A stretch of DNA of 13,949 nucleotides from Synura sp. LO234KE (Eukaryota; Sar; Synurophyceae; Synurales; Mallomonadaceae): assembly GCA_015143735.1 (NCBI GenBank), contig VKHC01000275.1:1-13949 (forward strand), written 5' to 3'. Below are positions 7,956 through 13,949 of the stretch, one piece after another. The notes below the pieces were generated by a model. It was not told the DNA's origin. It ran no database searches and worked only from the letters and a program-made list of their open reading frames with translations. A program made the translations under genes and the position numbers. Numbering within the stretch: the stretch's first letter is position 1; each line of letters begins with the position of its first letter.

Positions 7956-8496
7956 CAAACCCTATATCGCATTGCGGTTGTTAGTCGCCGCTGCAAAAAG
8001 TCTAGCGTATTGTTTGTCGGTGGGGTAGGGTGATATTGTCGGTGACTAAACTTTGAATCCGTATGCAATCAGCCGGAGCTCTCTATTCGGTCGAATGGCT
8101 TGGGGCCACTTGGCACGTAGAGAATAGTAAGTTTAGTGGAATTTGCGGTTCTTTCGCCTTGCGTGTGGTTTTCACCCGTTCGATTCTACTTCCCTCTTCG
8201 TAAGCTGACTGCACATTATTCGCCACTTCGGTTCTAATGCGTAAGAAATAAGGGCGCTCTGGAGACCTTAAGAGACCATTTCAAGTTCAAAATTACTCCG
8301 ACGCCTCCTATAGTTATAGAAGAAGTGTGTTTTGACAAGTTCCACACACCTCAAGCAAAAGCGAAAACGCTTTCTTGTTCAAAATCCTTCGTCTTGTTAG
8401 TTTGTTTCTTTCAAAAATCGTGTATTTGGTTTAGTCAATTCAACGACTGATGAAAATTGCAGATCATTTGAGAGACACATTCATCATTTACTAAAT
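7956..8496. other. Spacer containing repeat copy B
   Basis: I see no gene that I can support. The stretch becomes AT-rich after about 8330. It contains copy B of the dispersed repeat (8076-8092). Confidence 0.5.
8076..8092 (+). repeat. Dispersed short repeat, copy B (opposite orientation)
   Basis: GAGCTCTCTATTCGGTC matches the minus strand of copy A (6550-6566) at 16 of 17 positions. The next 20-25 bases (GAATGGCTTGGGGCC...) share only scattered words with copy A. Of the four copies, this is the only one on the plus strand. Confidence 0.6.
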
Positions 8497-9260
8497 CTAC
8501 CTACTCTCTATGAACCAATATAGGCACGTCCCGTGACCGCGTGGAGAGACCCGAGTGAACGCCCTCGGAGTTGACAGTCTGTCCCCGACTATATCACCTG
8601 ACTCCGCGGAAAGCCGTAGGGTGGGCGGCCAGAGGGAACGACGACTACGATAAAAACCAGCAAGTCTATAATTCACAGCGCTAATCAACTGTAGATGAGT
8701 GATGCGCACTAGTGAGCGGGGCTCCTGCGACGATCTAGAGGAGAACGCGCCTTGAAACGCCCGACCAGCCCTTCCTCGGAGGAACAGTACACCCGCGGGC
8801 GCCAGGCGGTCAGCACCCGCCTTCTCAGGCACTTCAGGGGTTGCAGAGGAATGTACTTTGGTCCAGCCTATGAAAACGTTGTCGTCGAGCTGCACCAGGG
8901 CCAGCCCTCTGCGAATTAGACGGATGAGGTCTTTGTTGCACTGCCCTTTGACCGGGTTGTCCGCAAAGAAACGGACACAATATTCATTGTCGGTAAGGAT
9001 GCTAAAGTTGCGATAAACCATAATATGTCCGGAAACCGGATTGAGGTTATCCACTGGAGTGCATAGTACAAGGCACTGTGCTCGCCAGTGTTGCTGATAG
9101 GTCACTGGGCCCCGATCCAGTCTGCATCTATCCGGTCCTTAACTACACGAGCACTCCCGAATTGGCAGAGTTGAGCGCCCTAGACGTCGAGCCATCGCAG
9201 TGTACATGGTGGCCACAGGTGAGGGGAGGAGAAGTTGACCAGGAGTGATAACTCTCATAT
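8497..9260 (-). pseudogene. RNase H domain of a decayed retroelement, frameshifted
   Basis: RNase HI cleaves the RNA of RNA-DNA hybrids; many non-LTR retroelements carry it after the reverse transcriptase. On the minus strand the first catalytic motif is VHCDGST (Asp codon 9194-9196), followed by SANSGVLV and a TAG (9143-9145). The domain resumes in another frame: ILTDNEYCVRFF (Asp at 8989-8991), NKDLIRLIRRGL, then IGWTKVHS with its His, and AGADRLAPAG (Asp at 8809-8811). Spacing and order fit RNase HI. The second catalytic residue, normally Glu in an R-A-E-L type motif, appears as Gln in WRAQC, so the domain would be inactive even in frame. The frame runs on to 8497 without recognisable sequence. 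A cellular RNase H1 pseudogene is the alternative; the upstream minus-strand relics favour a retroelement. Confidence 0.8.
8523..8548 (-). repeat. Dispersed short repeat, copy C
   Basis: This copy lies on the minus strand about 230 bp after the end of the RNase H domain, near the expected 3' end of the element. It matches copy A at 21 of 26 positions. It is followed on the minus strand by TTGGTTCAT (plus strand 8510-8518), a 9-mer also found just after copy D. Confidence 0.7.
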
Positions 9261-10199
9261 GACAAAGTTCTCCGCGTGTTGCCTCATCTTGAAGCGCTTG
9301 ATACCGCTCCGCACTCCAATAGTTTGAAAATGGGCCTCGTTCCAGAAAGTGTGGAAACCAGGGACATGTCCAAGGCTGACACCATAGGACCCGTTGGGTG
9401 AAGCAGCAGGACGAGGTTGATACGGCTTGAACTTGCGCTGGTGGTATTGCAGAAAGACTGGCTCCGCGGATTGTAAATCCGTTTCCAAATATTTGCCTTG
9501 TTTCCTCGTCTCCGAGATGCCAGCTATCCTATAAACAAGATGGCTACTGAAGTCAGTGAGGACAGCGTCAATAGTCGCAGCTGCGCCCTTACGAGGGAGT
9601 GCATCTGCGAGGAGGTCTCGAGCTGAGCCGAGCTCCAATTGCAAAGACAGATCCAATGATCGGCGGGGGAGCGAACTAGCAAAGGATCTTTGGAATAAAT
9701 TTCTGCTTGAGTTCAGTGTCCAGGGAGTATAAAGCCAGTGCCTCATTCAACACTTGGCGGCTCTGGACAGGGAGAGGTGGGGGGCACAGCGAAGGACGAT
9801 GTAAGTGTTCGCTGCTACCCTCTATCGTTGCAACAACGCAACGTCAAATGATTCAGTGCCTTGCGTGGAGGAGTTCTTCATATTGGCTGCGAGTCTCTTG
9901 TTCAACACCTCGGAAGCATACTGAGGAGTGATTTGCTCCCAGATAGAGGGGTCGGAACGCAAGGATCGATTGGCATCTCGGAAACGTTGCGCTTGAATCG
10001 ATCGTAGTGACTGGATTCGCGCCTCCAGCGGAACTAGAGTTGAAGTCCTATGAAAGTGTGCACGCCATGATCGATCCTCACGGAGAAAACCAATGGAAAA
10101 GCGTTCAGTAAGAAATAAGGACAGGTGATCGCATTTACTGAGTAAGAACACTCCGTCGTCCCCTGCTTGGAATTGTGGTGGAGTAATACCCGTGCACAA
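9255..10199 (-). pseudogene. Retroelement ORF relics upstream of the RNase H domain
   Basis: Two minus-strand open runs, 9822-10199 (125 codons) and 9255-9746 (163 codons), lie in the same orientation and directly upstream of the RNase H relic. The first contains FQAGDDGVFLLSK (Asp-Asp codons 10155-10160), which resembles the x-x-D-D catalytic motif and following hydrophobic strand of reverse transcriptases, although Gly replaces the usual Ala/Met. It continues with LVPLEARIQSLRSIQAQRF, a basic, helix-prone stretch like those found after RT domains. The second run is unrecognised. The distance from Asp-Asp to the RNase H start, about 950 nt, suits a non-LTR ORF2. Assignment rests mostly on orientation, order and the RNase H domain; the other RT motifs are not visible. 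Confidence 0.4.
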
Positions 10200-10517
10200 A
10201 AAACATACCCACAGGTCTGAGGAGGTGAGGCTAGAATGTACTCTTTGGGAGGGGAAGATTACCCGTAGTAGGTTGTGAAGACTGTCGAATACAAGCAGAA
10301 AAGTTTATGCAGTCACTCCATCACCTCGTTGAAGTGAGCCGCCGAGGGGGGACACGGATCAAAGAAGGGTCGGGTAGGCGCATTCACAGATCGGAGTCAT
10401 CTGTTTGTTTGAAACGTAAACTTAGCCTAGCAAAACATCACAGGCATATAATGCAAAGCACCCAAATGAGCCAGATTGGCAAATCCCACGAGGGGTATGG
10501 GCAGGCGGACCTCCTTG
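10200..10517. other. No supported gene
   Basis: If the minus-strand retroelement is real, its RT domain should extend through this stretch. I cannot find RT motifs in any minus frame, so the segment is either heavily decayed or unrelated. Confidence 0.45.
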
Positions 10518-10727
10518 CTAACTACGTGGTTCTAAAATCTCCCAGGGTCCCAGATGGCCCTTCGCATTCACGAATTCTATTAACTGGCTTGGGGGCGCGT
10601 CTCGCACCGACCCCCTCTCATCCTCTGCTAGAGTCGCGGCCCTCGCTCGGGCGGCTTCGGAGCATTGGAGAGCAAACCACTGCCGGGTCGCTGCCAATCT
10701 CTCAGATTTCCTGCTGATAGCGGCGTC
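10518..10727 (-). pseudogene. Minus-strand open run, helical and charged, unrecognised
   Basis: Sixty-nine codons lie open between TGA (10728-10730) and TAG (10518-10520), with no ATG at the start. The product is helix-prone, with an Ala/Arg-rich middle (SEAARARAATLAEDERGS), and ends near KGHLGPWEILEP. In a neighbouring frame the end of the upstream minus-strand run (to 10702) reads LQKEAVRRRYQQEI. A one-base shift would join the two into a longer charged helix. It has the same orientation as the RNase H relic, so it may belong to that element, but no known domain is visible. Confidence 0.25.
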
Positions 10728-11495
10728 TCACTGCTTCCTTCTGCAACATGTACAAAACTGTGAGGAAATGGCCGGTTCGGGAAGCCGCCGTTCTGACGTC
10801 CCTGCTAAGATATCCGATTGAACTAGGTCCCCATACAAGGAGAGGTAAAACTCGTAGAGGAATCCAGCTGTGTAGGAGGGGCGAGCTCAAGAGAGGGCGA
10901 TAGAGGGGAGGGAGGTCCGACAGGAGAGGGGGGGAACATTGTTTCGTCATGCACTCATTCCCTTTCCACCACATGAGATCAGATAGACCCAAAACCCAGG
11001 GTGGACGCCTTGGGGGGAGATGGCAGACATTGGCACATCGAGTGAGGGACGAAGGCACATTCTTGTCACCAAAACTCGATCGTATATAGTCTGTTCACCG
11101 CCAAATAATTTTCCACATAATAGTATAATATTACGAGAATGTTTCCCTGTGTTGAAAAAGCATTTGCTTCAACAATTGTCGTGGCGGCAGGCCCCAAAAA
11201 ACGTCATAATGCACTTTCCAGATGCTATAACTCACCGATAATCAACCCATAAACCTCCAATCTGTTTCCGTTGATGTATCCTTATGTTGTATGCAGTATT
11301 TGATAATATTCATGCGTTAGCGAATCCTATAAGACAAGATATTATCCGAGGGGGGGGCGAAAATCGACGTTTCTGTGTTTTTTTGACCTTAGAATTTGAA
11401 TTTTTTACCACCTATGCGGTTTCATGACCTCTACATATACGCAAACTCTTTATCGCTTTAAGGAGCATCGATTCTTCCTTGTTAAAGAAATTTTG
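10728..11495. other. Spacer with a G-rich strand, no supported gene
   Basis: The open frame on the minus strand to 11058 is Leu/Pro/Ser-rich because it reads the complement of a G/A-rich tract, so most of it is probably a composition artefact. The tract at 10895-10934 has four G-runs. After about 11080 the DNA is AT-rich, with an isolated G8 run near 11350. Confidence 0.5.
10895..10934 (+). other. Potential G-quadruplex tract
   Basis: G-runs of 3, 4, 3 and 7 lie at 10895-10897, 10905-10908, 10910-10912 and 10928-10934. The loops are 7, 1 and 15 nt, so it meets only a relaxed quadruplex definition because of the last loop. Confidence 0.4.
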
Positions 11496-11554
11496 AAACT
11501 TCAACGTTAAGTTGAAGTTTGGTTACCGGAAACTTCAACTTCAAGTTGAAGTTT
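11496..11554. repeat. Two adjacent 25-bp palindromes, 34-bp period
   Basis: Palindrome 1 (11496-11520) has 10-bp arms AAACTTCAAC / GTTGAAGTTT around GTTAA. Palindrome 2 (11530-11554) has 12-bp arms AAACTTCAACTT / AAGTTGAAGTTT around one C. Both are preceded by G and spaced 34 bp start to start, with GGTTACCGG between them. The two palindromes share the outer 10-bp arms exactly and differ only in the centre. Four copies of the AAACTTCAAC word (two per strand) therefore lie in 59 bp. Confidence 0.95.
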
Positions 11555-11784
11555 GCAATGAAGAAATTAACTGTCTATACAAAACGTTCTCCTAGTCATA
11601 TAGATTACTGTGATAAAAGGGTTTTTCGTAACTCTTTAAATTGAAAATGTTATTGCTATTTGTAATCAGTGCCGTTTTTTGACTTCAGTGACGTTTTCGC
11701 AGGAATGTGCCTTACGGTACCCTCGGCGGAGCAAAAAGCTTCCGCAGCTCAGCGTGTTCACTAGTCACCCAAACGTAAAGCACG

Positions 11785-12463
11785 ATGAAGACACGAGCTC
11801 TAAATTTCTACCAAAATAGATATGAGCAATATTGTTTCAGGTTCGGGATCCTCATAGATTTCATCAAAGTCACCCTAATAACATTCAAGATGCCAGCTTT
11901 TCTCCACAATATTCGGTCAAGATGGGAGCCAATATCTCCTTCAAGGTCTAAAGTAGTGGTCCAGCGTCTCAAGTTCCATTTTGTAGCGAACAAACTTATC
12001 AGCTTTACCTTTCAAAAATTAATTGTAGAATCTAAAGCTTTGCAAGTACAGAAGAAGCATGGTCCTAGTCACCTGACTCTTATTCAGGAATCTTGGAAGC
12101 AGCGCTATGAACCGGCCTTTCAAGAGTATGTGCAACATGCACTTAACAATTACTCTTCCAGCTGCACCTCGGGGCGTCTAAGTGGGACTTCTCAATTGAT
12201 TTGAATCTCAAATGTTAGACGATCCAGCGTCTTCGAATTTAGGCGCGGTAGAAGTTTTAGCATCGGAGACATCAAACGTCCCCAGAGCCTTTTCTTTTAC
12301 TTTGTCTAGTATGCTCAATCGTCAGGGTAATATTGATTCTCCTGAAGAACCACAAATTTGGTTCGGTGCCCGCAACAATACTAGCTTACAGCGTATCGCC
12401 CTGCGCAGCGTCAAACTTAGCTCTCTGGCTTCCAAAACCAGAAGAGTTCCAGTTCGGCGTTAA
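11785..12463 (+). CDS. Possible two-exon gene, 205 aa, unrecognised
   Basis: Model: join 11785-12181 and 12243-12463. The exons total 618 nt, 205 codons plus stop. Exon 1 starts at an ATG after acgtaaagcacg and reads 132 codons plus one base. The intron (12182-12242, 61 nt) runs from a GTGGGA donor to a cgaatttag acceptor, phase 1, and joins the end of one frame to the only other long plus-strand frame here. The product is basic, with aromatic residues in the first half (KLISFTFQKLIVES) and a Ser/Asn-rich second half ending KTRRVPVRR. I see no signal peptide, membrane segment or known domain. A later ATG at 11890 could be the true start. The donor is weak and no AATAAA follows, so two unrelated fragments or a frameshifted gene remain possible. 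Confidence 0.35.
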
Positions 12464-13526
12464 TTTACGTCTGCGATAATTTTACGGTGGCGTTAATTTT
12501 AACTTTAGCTATCAGCTTTGGAACGATGGATAAAGGCTCCCAGGCCATAATTTTTCATTTGCAAGAAAAGTAAATTACAAACCAAATATCTTGACAGGAC
12601 CAGCCCTTTGACTTTGCAGGAGGTTCCTGTACCGCCATCACCGCTTATGAAACGCAGTAAACGTCAGACAACATCATCTTGAAGTGAATAGTGCCCTAGC
12701 TTCTCAAGCGCGAGGGCTGATGTTCTCAACTTAAGCAGCTAGCGGGCGCAAAACTTGTTTATTGGCGAAAAGTCAGAGGATAGTATTTCATCATATCCAA
12801 CCTATGGAACCTGATGTGCAGTCCCTCTGTCTTGGCTTCCACAGCAAGTCTGTTTTCTAAGGCACCGAGAAGGTGGACAGCCAAATCTGCTTAGTCTTGT
12901 TTGAGCTCTGTTCCTCATCCAGCTCTGAATCCTTCATCGCCACCCGGAGAATCACTTTCTGTAGCTGACGGCTGCGACGAGGGCTTTATCTGGAGAATTG
13001 ATAGCAATGCTGCTTACCGTTGCTTTCCTCTTGACTTACAGTAGCCGCATGCATGAGGGGGCGTGACCGTACGTCTCTCAGTAATCCCTCGTGCTCCTAT
13101 TTCGTCCGTGTTTTACCTTACGCCATTCTGCTCTCGTATCACCCCCTAACGGTACTGTATGGGGGCGAACGCTTCGTCACGCGTCTTTTGGGGGGGAGCT
13201 CCTCTCGTACTAATCTTGGTGGGGGAATTACCACTAAATCGTATATAGATAGATTAATGAATAAGAAGAGTGATGCCATGAAGAATCTCTCGATGAAAAA
13301 ACAATCCAAACTGCTATAGAAATTTTCACCACTGCTTCGGCGCTTGCCTTTTCCACATGTTTTACTCAGTTGCGGGACTAGCCTGTGGATGGGTACAAAG
13401 GGGATAGTTGCTGATTTACTTTAGAAACGGTTTTATAATTTTTCTTTGATGATCATTCCGCTTAATTCTTCTAGACAGCCAAGAGACTGAACTCCTACGC
13501 AGAATGTCTCATAATTTGGAGCCCCC
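12464..13526. other. Downstream stretch without supported gene
   Basis: I found no gene that I can defend. G-runs cluster at about 13160-13225. A 14-base word at 13200-13213 equals the conserved sarcin-ricin loop of large-subunit rRNA on the minus strand, but its flanks do not match rRNA. The plus-strand frame at 13053-13319 runs through these G-runs and gives an unlikely composition. Confidence 0.5.
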
Positions 13527-13568
13527 ATGAACCAACTGGCGAGCTCCGTCCGTGACCGAGCTGGGGAG
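13527..13568 (-). repeat. Dispersed short repeat, copy D
   Basis: On the minus strand this reads CTCCCCAGCTCGGTCACGG, then GAGCTCGCC, then TTGGTTCAT. It matches copies A and C with three small insertions. The TTGGTTCAT word (13527-13535) is shared exactly with copy C, lying 2 bp beyond the core here and 4 bp beyond it there. Confidence 0.6.
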
Positions 13569-13949
13569 GGGAAAGAACTCACTACAAACATTTTGTTTTA
13601 ATATACGCGAGCGTAATATGAATTTCTACGACGTAAACACTGGCATTATTTGCAAAGTCTAAGTTCCCCAAAATTCCTTGTTTCTTACGATTAGTTGTCA
13701 TTTCTTGATGCAGGTATCATATCTTCCTGTTACCGCTTTCTGCGTAGAATTCGCTCCCTAATTCTTTCATCATTCCCAAATAATCTGAATCCATTACCTC
13801 TATTATTCAGTAAATTTTGATAATAATCACTTACTGCCGCTGACGATTGTCCACCATTTGTAGTCGATTTGTCGTATGCGCTCCTCTACTCCTCGCCCCC
13901 CTAGTCGATCCTCGGCCTATGCCTTGCTGCGTCGCGCCAAAGGCATGCG
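13569..13949. other. AT-rich end of window, nothing supported
   Basis: Stops are frequent in all frames, with no repeat or hairpin of note. The last 80 bases become GC-richer and could be the edge of another feature cut by the window. Confidence 0.55.

Noticed and set aside
7513-8033. Two long overlapping plus-strand open frames.
   Set aside because: Both run through the 59-bp duplication, whose period is not a multiple of three; they show no domain, no splice partner and Cys/Trp-rich unlikely compositions.
8165-8195. CGTTCGATTCTAC looked like a tRNA T-loop.
   Set aside because: The flanking bases do not form a T-stem and there is no A box or acceptor stem upstream.
10307-10717. A 136-codon plus-strand frame.
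   Set aside because: No domain is visible. It lies opposite the minus-strand relic at 10518-10727, which has the more protein-like composition and the orientation of the RNase H block.
10702-11058. A 118-codon minus-strand frame.
   Set aside because: Most of it reads the complement of a G/A-rich tract, giving runs of Leu, Pro and Ser. Only its last about 20 codons look protein-like and are mentioned with the relic at 10518.
12900-13050. A minus-strand splice model with a GTAAGC donor near 13023 and acidic Ser-rich exons.
   Set aside because: The candidate acceptors give only 46 nt or slightly longer introns and all joined frames stop within about 20 codons.
13062-13072. A CGGTCACG word (minus) suggesting a fifth copy of the dispersed repeat.
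   Set aside because: Only eight bases match; the rest of the repeat core is absent.
13053-13319. An 88-codon plus-strand ATG frame.
   Set aside because: It passes through several G-runs giving Gly stretches, shows no domain, and has no splice or poly(A) support.
13527-13568. The minus strand of repeat copy D resembles a tRNA D-arm (AGCTCGGTC...GGAGCT) followed by GGTTCAT, suggesting Pol III A and B boxes.
   Set aside because: The boxes are only about 20 bp apart, the T-loop is wrong and no acceptor stem forms. It could be a tRNA-derived SINE scrap, but not a tRNA gene.

Overview
The window is eukaryotic nuclear DNA. It holds one convincing multi-exon gene with GT..AG introns of 55-110 nt and an AATAAA poly(A) signal, set in long, mostly non-coding DNA with retroelement debris and small repeats. 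Nothing here fixes the taxon; compact introns and loose gene spacing would fit many protists, algae, early-branching fungi or small invertebrates.

Layout. (1) 1-2129: AT-rich, apart from a GC-richer block at about 395-1200 that carries broken, unrecognised reading frames. (2) 2130-5471, plus strand: the large subunit of chromatin assembly factor 1 (CAF-1 p150/Cac1/FAS1). I reconstruct it as six exons and 972 aa. All family landmarks appear in order: a KER charged helix, the R-M-x-L-L-x-F...HRPPYWGT core, the DYEYDSEAEWEEE acidic domain and a C-terminal winged helix. A long tail follows with a classical NLS and a canonical PCNA-binding PIP box. (3) 5667-5997, plus strand: a possible 83-aa two-exon gene, unrecognised, with its own AATAAA. 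(4) 5998-8496: AT-rich spacer, a GC-rich hairpin patch (6685-6900), a broken minus-strand frame and a 59-bp tandem duplication. (5) 8497-11058, minus strand: a decayed retroelement, anchored by a clear but frameshifted RNase H domain, with a weak reverse-transcriptase-like x-x-DD motif about 950 nt upstream of it. (6) 11496-11554: two adjacent palindromes. (7) 11785-12463, plus strand: a possible 205-aa two-exon gene, unrecognised. (8) 12464-13949: no supported gene.

How the parts relate. Only the CAF-1 gene has an assignable job: histone H3-H4 deposition behind PCNA at replication forks. Its most unusual trait is the position of the perfect PIP box, beyond the winged helix rather than next to the KER helix. 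A short dispersed repeat (copies at 6538, 8076, 8523 and 13538) links the spacer regions to the 3' side of the RNase H relic and may be a terminal piece of that retroelement family. I see no operon, CRISPR array, tRNA gene or prokaryotic signal.
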